This document shows, one piece after another, positions 1 to 7,031 of a stretch of 13,831 nucleotides of DNA (position 1 is the first letter of the stretch; each line of letters begins with the position of its first letter). The translations under genes were made by a program, and so were the position numbers. The notes below the pieces were generated by a model. The model was not told where the DNA came from and ran no database searches. It was given only the letters and a program-made list of their open reading frames with translations. This stretch comes from QQUD01 sp039029915 (GTDB lineage: Bacteria > Chloroflexota > Anaerolineae > Promineifilales > Promineifilaceae). The stretch lies in assembly GCA_039029915.1 (NCBI GenBank), contig JBCCFD010000189.1, forward strand, positions 1 through 13,831, in the 5' to 3' direction.

Positions 1-1895
1 ATTTTGTCGGGGGAAAACTGAAGGTGAACGGCACTACTCCTCTGGCGTTCAAGGTGCAACTTTACCAGTTAAACGTGGCTCTTCAACAGCATCCCTGTCT
101 CATTGTGATAGATGGTTTGCAAACGGCGGCTGACCTATCCGACGCTCTCGCAGTGATCAATCAACTGCCGCCTCCCACACGTGTTCTGTTTACCAGCCGC
201 CTCGCCCCATCTGTTGAAGCGTTGGAAAACATTGATGTTGTCCCTATCCTCGAACTGAATGCGGCCGATGCCCAAACATTGCTCCAAATGCGCAACCCCG
301 CATTGACAGCGGACCATTGCCAAGCCGTTTATGAACAGCTTGGTGGACATCCTGAAACTCTACAGCTTTTGGCGACTTATTCGCGTAAATGGCCCATTCA
401 CCGAATTCTCACTGCGTTTGAGCAAGCACAAGAAGGGATGATTGAGCGCCACTTCGATACCATCTATGCTGAGATTTGGGCATCCCTATCGGCTGATACG
501 CAGCGATTATTGCAAACCCTTTGTTTTGTGGCGGCGACGGGGGTCAGTGAAGAGATGCTGCGGGTTGCGGGGTCATTTAGCGATGCGCAGATTTGGACGG
601 CCGTTGAAGAGGCAGACCAATTTGGACTCTTGGTGGCGCACGGTTCCCCCGATACCTTTTGGTACAGCATTCATCATTTAACCCGTCAATTTGTGCGTAG
701 CCACTCAGCGCTGCTTCACGAAAATGCCCTGGCCGTGATGCAGTATTGGCAGCATCGCTTTGAGGTGCTTGCTCCAGCCGAGTGGCACTTGCTGGAGCAC
801 GATCGACACAACCTCTTTCAGGCGGTGCAGTTTAGCTTAGAATTGGCAGACGATCACCCTGACCTGCAACAAATGGTGTATAAACTGGCTGGACTACTTT
901 ATCGTTTTGTGGGGCAGCGGGGGTTTGGTAATCAATGGCTGCCTATTCATGAAGCCTTAACAGTAGTTTCATGGCTTGATGAGAGGCAGCGTGCAGTGCG
1001 GCTCAATCAGTTGGGGTCGCTTTATCGTGAACAGCAGCAATTTGATGTGGCTATTTTCACACATAAGCAAGCAGCACAGCATGCAGAAGCTGTGTCTGAT
1101 GCACAACTACTGGCGCGTGTTGATTACAATATAGCTATTGCTCACCGACGCGCCGCTCGCTATGCGGAAGCAGCTCATTATGCTGAGGCAGCCTTTAGGC
1201 GATTTACGCATTCTCAACCAGAAGAAGCTATGAGGATTTTCAATTTGCTTGGTACCATTTCTCGTCATCAAGGTGCATTTGAAGAAGCAAAGGGGTATTT
1301 CCAAAAGAGCTTAGATCAGCTAAGCTCAGACGTTTCAGACTTGGTCCACGGCCGAATTTTAATCAACCTTGGCAACGTTCTGCGGGAGCAGGGTGCGTTT
1401 CTTGAAGCCAGACAACAGCTCTCTAAAGCGGAAACATTGTTGCCAGCAGTCCCCACAACCTTGCACTATACGCTTTGGCTGGCCCAAGTGCGGCTGCTAA
1501 TGGCTCAAGGGGAAACAGAACAAGCGCTCGCTCTCTTAGAGCGTTTTGATATAAAACAGCTTCAGCAGGCTGGGTTATATTTATACAGCGGGTTGGCTTT
1601 GCATAATCGGGCTGAGGCGTTTGTGCTACAAGGATATTTTGGCAAAGGGGAAACGGCCGTTCGTCAAGCCGCTGACATTTGGCGATTGCTTGAGGATAAC
1701 GGCCGTTTGGCCACCAGTCTCAAAGTGCTAGGAGATACATTTTTCGAGCGAAGACGTTCAAAGCAGGCTGCGCAGATTTATGAAGAGGTACGGACGCTGG
1801 CTCGACCTTATTCGAAAGATTATTATTTGCAGGGCATGATAAAAGAGATAGAAATGAAGCTGGATTTGCTCTTAAGGGGTGATAATGGTGGTTAA
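1..1895 (+). CDS. NB-ARC (STAND) NTPase with C-terminal TPR array, 5'-truncated by the window edge
   Basis: The frame is open back to base 3, so the GTG at 24 is probably not the true start; the N-terminus, including the P-loop, lies outside the window. Counting residues from base 24, a Walker B strand (LIVID, 26-30), a sensor-like strand ending in TSR (57-59) and a GGHP motif (107-110, the position of GLPL in NB-ARC proteins) identify the NTPase switch. A winged-helix region follows (about 130-260, with HHLTRQFV). About 300 residues of degenerate TPR then run to the end (for example AVRLNQLGSLYREQQQFDVA). By family this is a signal-transduction ATPase in which TPRs sense and the NTPase oligomerises; the effector domain, if any, is not visible. 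Two exact AACGGCCGTT palindromes lie in its 3' third. A hairpin follows the stop. The family call is firm; the ligand is unknown. Confidence 0.9.
   Translation, partial: FVGGKLKVNGTTPLAFKVQLYQLNVALQQHPCLIVIDGLQTAADLSDALAVINQLPPPTRVLFTSRLAPSVEALENIDVVPILELNAADAQTLLQMRNPALTADHCQAVYEQLGGHPETLQLLATYSRKWPIHRILTAFEQAQEGMIERHFDTIYAEIWASLSADTQRLLQTLCFVAATGVSEEMLRVAGSFSDAQIWTAVEEADQFGLLVAHGSPDTFWYSIHHLTRQFVRSHSALLHENALAVMQYWQHRFEVLAPAEWHLLEHDRHNLFQAVQFSLELADDHPDLQQMVYKLAGLLYRFVGQRGFGNQWLPIHEALTVVSWLDERQRAVRLNQLGSLYREQQQFDVAIFTHKQAAQHAEAVSDAQLLARVDYNIAIAHRRAARYAEAAHYAEAAFRRFTHSQPEEAMRIFNLLGTISRHQGAFEEAKGYFQKSLDQLSSDVSDLVHGRILINLGNVLREQGAFLEARQQLSKAETLLPAVPTTLHYTLWLAQVRLLMAQGETEQALALLERFDIKQLQQAGLYLYSGLALHNRAEAFVLQGYFGKGETAVRQAADIWRLLEDNGRLATSLKVLGDTFFERRRSKQAAQIYEEVRTLARPYSKDYYLQGMIKEIEMKLDLLLRGDNGG
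1652..1661. repeat. AACGGCCGTT iterated palindrome, copy 1
   Basis: Exact copy inside the first gene, read as Thr-Ala-Val. Confidence 0.85.
1698..1707. repeat. AACGGCCGTT iterated palindrome, copy 2
   Basis: Exact copy only 46 bp (start to start) from copy 1, read as Asn-Gly-Arg. Confidence 0.85.
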
Positions 1896-1901
1896 TAGCA
1901 A

Positions 1902-1918
1902 GGCGCTGGCCAAGCGCC
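1902..1918 (+). terminator. hairpin just after the first gene, possible terminator
   Basis: GGCGCT and AGCGCC form a 6-bp GC-rich stem around a 5-base loop, starting 6 bases after the stop codon at 1895. Only a short T run (TTT, a few bases further on) follows, so as an intrinsic terminator it is weak. It could instead protect the mRNA 3' end. Confidence 0.35.
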
Positions 1919-1944
1919 CTGCCTTTATGAGCTAGGTGAGGTAG

Positions 1945-2016
1945 TTATTCTTTGTCGTCGCCGGGAATATCGGCGTCGTCATCTGGACCACCGTAACGTG
2001 CGGTCGTGAATCCCAT
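1945..2016 (-). CDS. small ORF, 23-residue acidic peptide with a strong ribosome-binding site
   Basis: Read on the reverse strand, an ATG at 2016-2014 opens 23 codons ending in TAA at 1947-1945. The peptide begins MGFTTARYGGPDDD and ends DIPGDDKE. It has seven aspartates, no cysteine, and no hydrophobic stretch that could be a signal peptide. A GGAGG sits 4 bases upstream of the ATG, clearer than the site in front of most large genes here. It lies in the gap between two rightward genes and is read against them. I do not recognise a family. It may be a genuine small protein, a peptide signal or precursor, or a chance ORF; the Shine-Dalgarno is the main support. Confidence 0.4.
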   Translation of the reverse strand: MGFTTARYGGPDDDADIPGDDKE

Positions 2017-2020
2017 GGTG

Positions 2021-2025
2021 CCTCC
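2021..2025 (-). promoter_or_regulatory. Shine-Dalgarno GGAGG for the 23-residue ORF
   Basis: CCTCC on the + strand reads GGAGG on the reverse strand, 4 bases before the ATG at 2016. It is an exact anti-SD match at slightly short spacing. Confidence 0.45.
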
Positions 2026-2036
2026 GTGGGGCGAAG

Positions 2037-2050
2037 GCAGGAGCTCCTGC
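2037..2050. repeat. 14-bp perfect palindrome in the intergenic region
   Basis: GCAGGAGCTCCTGC is a perfect dyad. As RNA it gives a 5-bp stem with an AGCT loop. On the reverse strand it lies 20 bases upstream of the small ORF start, and a second small hairpin (GCATT/AATGC, 2057-2070) lies just above it. It could be an operator half-site pair or leader structure. No protein can be assigned. Confidence 0.4.
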
Positions 2051-2127
2051 TAATTCGCATTGGGAAATGCATTTCAATTAACAGTGAACTCATAGTAAGA
2101 TTTCAGATGGCACAGCTCGATGACAGG

Positions 2128-2158
2128 TTTGGCAAATTGTGTTGCCACTTTTGGCAAA
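2128..2158. repeat. two TTTGGCAAA direct repeats, 22 bp apart
   Basis: TTTGGCAAA occurs at 2128-2136 and 2150-2158, two DNA turns apart, with an inverted partial copy (TTGCCA, 2142-2147) between them. They lie just upstream of the preferred start (2184) of the NTPase-HTH gene, where a regulator could bind. A TATAGT at 2163-2168 could be a -10 box. If translation started at the alternative GTG (2139), the second repeat would be coding. Confidence 0.3.
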
Positions 2159-2183
2159 CCTATATAGTCAAGTGAAAAACCTT

Positions 2184-3809
2184 ATGACGTCTCAAATTAT
2201 TGGTAGACAGGCTGAATTGGATCAATTTATCAAGCTGGCAACGGGGCAAACAACGCACTCCTTGCTTAATATCTATGGCCCTGGCGGTATTGGCAAAACG
2301 GCCGTAGGTCAAACGATGCAGACCTATGCCCAACAAGAAAATTGGATTCTTGCGAGTGCGGATGGGAATCGGGAGAAAGAGGAAAATCCCTTAACTGTGC
2401 TTGATTTACTGGAGCGAATCTCCCAAAGTTTGGCAGCTGAACCCACAATCGCGACTCATCTCACCCCATTCCAGGAGGCGTATCAACAATATTTGGCTAT
2501 TGAGGAGATTAAGCAGCTCGGTGGTGGCTTAGATGTGATGTATGAAATTACTGGCCAGCCTCTCGACATGCCTACCTTGCTGCGTATCTTGTCATCACTC
2601 GGGGTAGCTGATAATGAAGCGCTCCGCGATATTATCGGCAATCGATATCAACTTGAACGGTATGTACGTTCGGCTGAAAAAACGCTCACCGACCTGTTTT
2701 TGAGCAATCTTGAGGCGTGCAGCCTGACCACGAAACGGCCGTTGGCCATCCTTATTGACACCTACGAAGAAATTGAATCGCTTGATGATTGGTTCTGCCG
2801 AAAATTTGTGCCTAACCTCCCAGCCCAAGTCAAACTGGTGATTGCTGGTCGGAATGCCCTACCGCAAATTAACTTTGATTGGCGTGAACAGCAGCAGCAT
2901 TTGCAATCCATATCGCTCAAAGAGCTGCCTCCTAATGAGGCGCGTCAATTTTTGCGTAATCATGGTTTAGTTGATGAGGTCGCAGCGATGCACATCATCA
3001 AAATAACAGGAGGCTATCCATTGCTGTTGGTCTTAGCGGTTAGCTTAAAAGAGCAAGCTGGAGGCTGGCAAGCATTAAACGGGCTTGAAGATATTGCAGA
3101 CCAAGATCGGATCGCTTCAGAGCTTTTACGCCGCATCTTACGCGAAGAAAATGTCCGAGAGGTGCAAACCTTTTTGGAAAAAGGGTGTGTGGCCCGCTGG
3201 TTTAATCCTGAAATCATTGCGCTTGTTCTAGATATTTCGATGGCAGATAGCCGAAAAATTTATGAAAGGTTGCGACGTCATTCTTTTGTTGAGCGATTTA
3301 AAGGCGGGCTAAAGTTTCACGATAAGGTTCGGGAGTTGATGACGGTGCGGTTAAAACACAGCGACACGGCTGAATATAATCGACTCTACAATAAACTGCA
3401 GGCTTATTATGCTGAGAAGGCAGGGCTAACTCACTTGCCAGTGCTCACAATGGACACCACTGAGCATCAGCCAACCCCACGGAGGCGCACCTTTGGGCAA
3501 CAGCTTGAGGTGCATATCAGTAGCGCCATGGATCCTTCGGGCAAACGGCCGTTGACCCAATCTCAAATTGCCAAAGAGCTTCAACTCAAAGGGCTCGGTA
3601 CGTCGCCTGAAATGCTTAGCCGCTGGAAACAAGATCAGCGCCAAATCCAAATTAGTGATCGACCCGTCTTGGTCGCAATCATCGGCATTTTGCATCGCTA
3701 TAATGGTTTACAGACTCTTTCAGATGCCAATCTTCTGCTTTATTTAAGCGGTCATCGCGTATTGAATGCAGAGGAAACTGACGAAGTTTTTGGAAAACAA
3801 GTTGGCTGA
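2184..3809 (+). CDS. STAND-type P-loop NTPase with winged helix and C-terminal HTH module
   Basis: A 541-residue protein from ATG 2184; an upstream in-frame GTG at 2139 would add 15 residues, but the chain MTSQIIGRQAEL is the usual beginning of these ATPases. Walker A is GPGGIGKT (32-39), Walker B is LAILID (187-192), a sensor-like strand ends in AGR (about 222), and GGYP (276-279) matches the GLPL position. A winged helix follows (about 300-400). From about 438 there is an HTH module with TQSQIAKEL, SRW (479-481) and an ANLLL helix, homologous to the two N-terminal HTH modules of the protein at 11699-13507. There are no TPRs; these are encoded by the next two genes. Predicted role: cytoplasmic nucleotide-switched DNA-binding regulator. 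Carries two exact AACGGCCGTT palindromes. Ends 44 bp inside the next gene. Confidence 0.85.
   Translation: MTSQIIGRQAELDQFIKLATGQTTHSLLNIYGPGGIGKTAVGQTMQTYAQQENWILASADGNREKEENPLTVLDLLERISQSLAAEPTIATHLTPFQEAYQQYLAIEEIKQLGGGLDVMYEITGQPLDMPTLLRILSSLGVADNEALRDIIGNRYQLERYVRSAEKTLTDLFLSNLEACSLTTKRPLAILIDTYEEIESLDDWFCRKFVPNLPAQVKLVIAGRNALPQINFDWREQQQHLQSISLKELPPNEARQFLRNHGLVDEVAAMHIIKITGGYPLLLVLAVSLKEQAGGWQALNGLEDIADQDRIASELLRRILREENVREVQTFLEKGCVARWFNPEIIALVLDISMADSRKIYERLRRHSFVERFKGGLKFHDKVRELMTVRLKHSDTAEYNRLYNKLQAYYAEKAGLTHLPVLTMDTTEHQPTPRRRTFGQQLEVHISSAMDPSGKRPLTQSQIAKELQLKGLGTSPEMLSRWKQDQRQIQISDRPVLVAIIGILHRYNGLQTLSDANLLLYLSGHRVLNAEETDEVFGKQVG
2734..2743. repeat. AACGGCCGTT iterated palindrome, copy 3
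   Basis: Exact copy just before the Walker B codons of the NTPase-HTH gene, read as Arg-Pro-Leu. Confidence 0.85.
3544..3553. repeat. AACGGCCGTT iterated palindrome, copy 4
   Basis: Exact copy in the C-terminal HTH of the same gene, read as Arg-Pro-Leu. Confidence 0.85.
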
Positions 3810-5712
3810 GGAATTCACCTATCTCACGGAGCGACTCAATTTGCTCTTCGAAACTGATCGACAGGCGTGTATGGGTGAATGGTCCGCTGCTTTTGAAGCG
3901 TACCTCGTTGCTTGGCTGCTGCCGGAGTGTGAGTCGTTGCTTAAAATTGCTAAGCGCTGGCCTCTCGGGGATTGGCATCGGGCACTCGTTTTAGAGCAGG
4001 AGGCTTCATTACGTCTTGAGCAACATGATTATGAGTCAATGACTCTATGCCTTGAAAAAGCACAAAGGATTTTTGAAGAAGAAGGTAGCGAACACGATAT
4101 TGCTAGAGTGCTAGATCTATTTGGCAAAATGCAGTATCGACTGGGTAACTTACAGAAAGCTCTCAATTATTGTTCAATTGCCTATGACCAGTTTAGGAAA
4201 GTGAATGATCAGCCAGCCATTATCAACGCATTGATTAATTTAGGAAACATTTATGCTGATCTCAGCCGGTTTGAAGAGGCGCATGATGCGTATCGGCAAA
4301 GCATCAACCAATGTCAAGCCATCTCGGCCCTGCACAGCGAACAGAGCGCCCATCATAACTGGGCCGTCCTTTATCAGCGACTTGGTGAGTATGCAACGGC
4401 TAGCGAGCATCTAATTCAAAGCCTTCGGCTTTGTCGCCAGCTTTATTTACCTCATAAAGAGGCTGAGGTTTTGAGAGAGTTAGGTACGATTCAATGGGCA
4501 CAGAGTGCCTATTCAGATAGCGAAACCTCGTTTCGAGAAGCGCTTGGCATTTTGCAAAAGTTTAACGATTATGCAGGTGTGAGCGGCATTCTTCTTAATC
4601 TTGGCTTGTTGTATTCTGAGGTTGCTCAATTTGAGGCGGCTCAAAGCTGTTTTGAGCAGGCGTTATTGATTGCCGAAGAAACAAACGATCGGGATTTAGA
4701 GGCCCGAACTTATAGCAACTTGGCCATGAATGCACAAAGGCGTGGTGACTCTGAGTTAGCTGCATCTTCTTATCAACATGCATTGGCCTTGTTTCAATGG
4801 ATGGATGATGCGGATTCGACTGCTCACTTGTTTCATAATCTCGGTTCATTGGCTCACCAACAAGGTGAGTTTCAAGAAGCTATCGGGTATTTAAATCAGG
4901 CTTTGGAAACGGCCGTTATCCATCAAAATCTCAATCTTCAAGCCTATTCAACTAATGAGTTAGCTGTCATTTATACAACGCTGGGCCAATGGGTACAGGC
5001 GGAAAGCTTTTATAATCAAACCATTGAGTTGAGCTATCAACTCAATGCACCACTACGTCAAGCGACAGGACATAGTAACTTTGGAAATTTCCTAACCAAA
5101 CGCAATCGTTACTCAGATGCACGAGCCCATTTAGAGAAAGCACTCAAAATCAGCCAATCGATCCAACATGTGGAAAGTGAGGCAAGCACATGGCACAATT
5201 TTGCGGTTTTGGCAGAAGCAGAGGGAGACATTGAGGCGGCGCATCAAGCGTTTAACAGTGCACTCCAATTGGGTAAGCAGTGTGATGATCAACACAATGT
5301 TGCCCGAACGCTGGTAGGGCTTGGAAATTTATACTTTGATCAAGGCAATTATCCGGTCGCTAAAGACTTATTTCAACTGAGCCTTGAAATGAGTTTAAAT
5401 CTTCAAGAAGCTGTAGACATGGCTCGTGCTAAAGTCAACCTAGGTAGAGTAGCAAAATGTGAAGATGATTTCCAATTAGCCATGAATTACTTCATAGAAA
5501 GTTTGGCTGTATTTGAGAAGAGCAACCTGCCAATTGATCGAGCAAGTGTGCATTTTAATTTAGCTGCTATCTTTCGTGATCAAAACGATCAAGTGCAAAT
5601 GCTGGCGCATTATAAACAAGCCTTAGACCTCATTAAGAATATCGGGGATGAAAATCTAATGATCCGAGTGGCTGGTGACGATTGGTCTTGGTTGGATGAG
5701 ATTGATCTATGA
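3766..5712 (+). CDS. stand-alone TPR protein, possible trans-acting sensor for the upstream NTPase
   Basis: 648 residues from ATG 3766, which overlaps the NTPase gene by 44 bp in the +1 frame. A helical N-terminal region (about 1-85, with W and C..LL..AKRW) resembles those of the proteins at 5709 and 7028. About a dozen TPRs follow (for example INALINLGNIYADLSRFEEA), 40 residues each, of the type found in TPR_12-like and AfsR/MalT sensors. There are no membrane segments or catalytic motifs. No Shine-Dalgarno precedes the ATG, so translation may depend on coupling or on a frameshift from the NTPase gene (T5 run at 3787-3791; another possible start is TTG 3790). The ATGA junction at its 3' end couples it to the next TPR gene. 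By family it is a protein-protein or ligand-binding scaffold; interaction with the NTPase is inferred from gene order. Confidence 0.85.
   Translation: MQRKLTKFLENKLAEEFTYLTERLNLLFETDRQACMGEWSAAFEAYLVAWLLPECESLLKIAKRWPLGDWHRALVLEQEASLRLEQHDYESMTLCLEKAQRIFEEEGSEHDIARVLDLFGKMQYRLGNLQKALNYCSIAYDQFRKVNDQPAIINALINLGNIYADLSRFEEAHDAYRQSINQCQAISALHSEQSAHHNWAVLYQRLGEYATASEHLIQSLRLCRQLYLPHKEAEVLRELGTIQWAQSAYSDSETSFREALGILQKFNDYAGVSGILLNLGLLYSEVAQFEAAQSCFEQALLIAEETNDRDLEARTYSNLAMNAQRRGDSELAASSYQHALALFQWMDDADSTAHLFHNLGSLAHQQGEFQEAIGYLNQALETAVIHQNLNLQAYSTNELAVIYTTLGQWVQAESFYNQTIELSYQLNAPLRQATGHSNFGNFLTKRNRYSDARAHLEKALKISQSIQHVESEASTWHNFAVLAEAEGDIEAAHQAFNSALQLGKQCDDQHNVARTLVGLGNLYFDQGNYPVAKDLFQLSLEMSLNLQEAVDMARAKVNLGRVAKCEDDFQLAMNYFIESLAVFEKSNLPIDRASVHFNLAAIFRDQNDQVQMLAHYKQALDLIKNIGDENLMIRVAGDDWSWLDEIDL
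3787..3791 (+). other. T5 run where a one-base shift would fuse the NTPase and TPR genes
   Basis: In the NTPase frame this reads GAA GTT TTT GGA. With one T fewer it reads GAA GTT TTG GAA AAC, exactly the frame of the TPR gene, with no stop in between. It may be a natural split, a frameshift site, or a sequence error. Confidence 0.35.
4908..4917. repeat. AACGGCCGTT iterated palindrome, copy 5
   Basis: Exact copy in the TPR gene 3766-5712, read as Thr-Ala-Val. Confidence 0.85.
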
Positions 5713-7031
5713 GTGCGCAACCATACTTTTCTGAGCGTATTGCCTTGATGATTGAACGTGACGATCCACTTGCGCTTATTCGTTGGCGGCAGCAGTTAAG
5801 GCATGCGCTTGAAAGGCAAAATGTCAAACATGTTCATAGCTTAATTCAACTTCTCAAACAAGAAGCAGTTGTTAAAAAATACGGTAAGCGTGGAATGGCC
5901 CACGTTCGGATGGCGGAAGGTGCTCTGCAAAGCACTGGTGGAAATGCTAGAGAAGCGCGCCAAAAATGGCAACAAGCTGACCAGCTCTTTAAGCAAACCT
6001 TTGATTATGAAGGACACGTTTTACTCTTGCTAAGCCTAGGTGGACATTACGATGAACATCAACAATATGCACAGGCAATTGAAACATATCAATACGCCCG
6101 TCAACTTTGTCTGCAACATGATCTGCGCCATTCCTTGGCGAATGTTCAAACAAATTTGGCGTCTCTCTATCAAACACAGGGCAATTGGGAAGAAGCGGTT
6201 GAATTATTACAGCAAAGTTTAAATATCTTTCTTAGCCTGAATGATATCTTTTCGGCGGGAGTAACCTTGGGTACGATGGGGGAACTTCTGATTGATGTTG
6301 GTGCTTATGAAGAGGCGATTGAATGTTATGAAACTAGCTTTGATATTTTTAAAGAAGCGAATCATGTTGGTAGTCAAATTTCGGTCCTCAATAATTTAGG
6401 ACGCATTTATGAGCTACAGGAACGGCCGTTAATAGCTATCGAGCAATTTAGCAAGGCGTTACAATTGGCAAACGAGACAGAAAATATACGCCGTCAGGCA
6501 ACCGCATTGGATAATTTAGGTGGTGCTTATCGTTCAGCCGAACAGTATGAACAGGCGCTAGTGGCCCATGAGCAGGGGTTAGCACTTTATAAACAATTAG
6601 GGGATCAACATGGATGCACTATTAGCCTACATCATCTGGGTCAACTTTACCTGGCTCAAGGTGCATTTACCAAAAGCTTTGCCAGCATAAGTGAGGCCTT
6701 AGCGCTCAAGCGTCAGATTGGTGACGAACGTGGCTTGATGCTTGCCAGCTTAACTATGACAAAACTGCAAATCAAGATGGAAAGATGGGATGGCGCAATC
6801 CTTTTTGCGACAGAATCCGCAGCGCTTGCTCAATCACTAAGCCTCGATGAACAGTTTGCTGATGCTCAATTGCTTTTAGGCCTCATCAATCAGCAACTAA
6901 AAAGACCCCAAATCGCACAGGCCCATTGGGAGCAAGCAATGGAAATTGTGAAGGATCATCCCGCTGAGGCTCGAATAAAGCAGGCCATTCAGCAACTCAC
7001 ACAAGAGAATGGCACCTCTCCGACTACCTAA
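5709..7031 (+). CDS. stand-alone TPR protein, last gene of the rightward module
   Basis: 440 residues. The ATG overlaps the preceding stop as ATGA (5709-5712), a classic translational-coupling junction, so it is co-transcribed with the NTPase and first TPR genes. The N-terminal helical region (about 20-75: WRQQLRHALE, LIQLLKQ, AEGAL) matches that of the convergent protein at 7028-8677 (WIKTFQDAI, LLQMVKR, AEGML). About eight TPRs follow from residue 90, for example ANVQTNLASLYQTQGNWEEA. The tail is short and polar. No effector or enzyme domain is seen. One exact AACGGCCGTT palindrome at 6421 is read as R-P-L. Likely an adaptor or sensor subunit. Confidence 0.85.
   Translation: MSAQPYFSERIALMIERDDPLALIRWRQQLRHALERQNVKHVHSLIQLLKQEAVVKKYGKRGMAHVRMAEGALQSTGGNAREARQKWQQADQLFKQTFDYEGHVLLLLSLGGHYDEHQQYAQAIETYQYARQLCLQHDLRHSLANVQTNLASLYQTQGNWEEAVELLQQSLNIFLSLNDIFSAGVTLGTMGELLIDVGAYEEAIECYETSFDIFKEANHVGSQISVLNNLGRIYELQERPLIAIEQFSKALQLANETENIRRQATALDNLGGAYRSAEQYEQALVAHEQGLALYKQLGDQHGCTISLHHLGQLYLAQGAFTKSFASISEALALKRQIGDERGLMLASLTMTKLQIKMERWDGAILFATESAALAQSLSLDEQFADAQLLLGLINQQLKRPQIAQAHWEQAMEIVKDHPAEARIKQAIQQLTQENGTSPTT
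6421..6430. repeat. AACGGCCGTT iterated palindrome, copy 6
   Basis: Exact copy in the TPR gene 5709-7031, read as Arg-Pro-Leu. Confidence 0.85.

Noticed and set aside
1945..2016. RRNPP-type quorum-sensing pheromone for the TPR proteins
   Set aside because: Rap/PlcR-type pheromone precursors have a basic, hydrophobic export signal; this peptide is acidic with no hydrophobic segment. A non-classical role remains possible.
2139..2183. GTG 2139 as the start of the NTPase-HTH gene
   Set aside because: The extra 15 residues would precede the usual IIGR beginning and would place the TTTGGCAAA repeat in coding sequence; no clear Shine-Dalgarno supports it. ATG 2184 is preferred but not proven.
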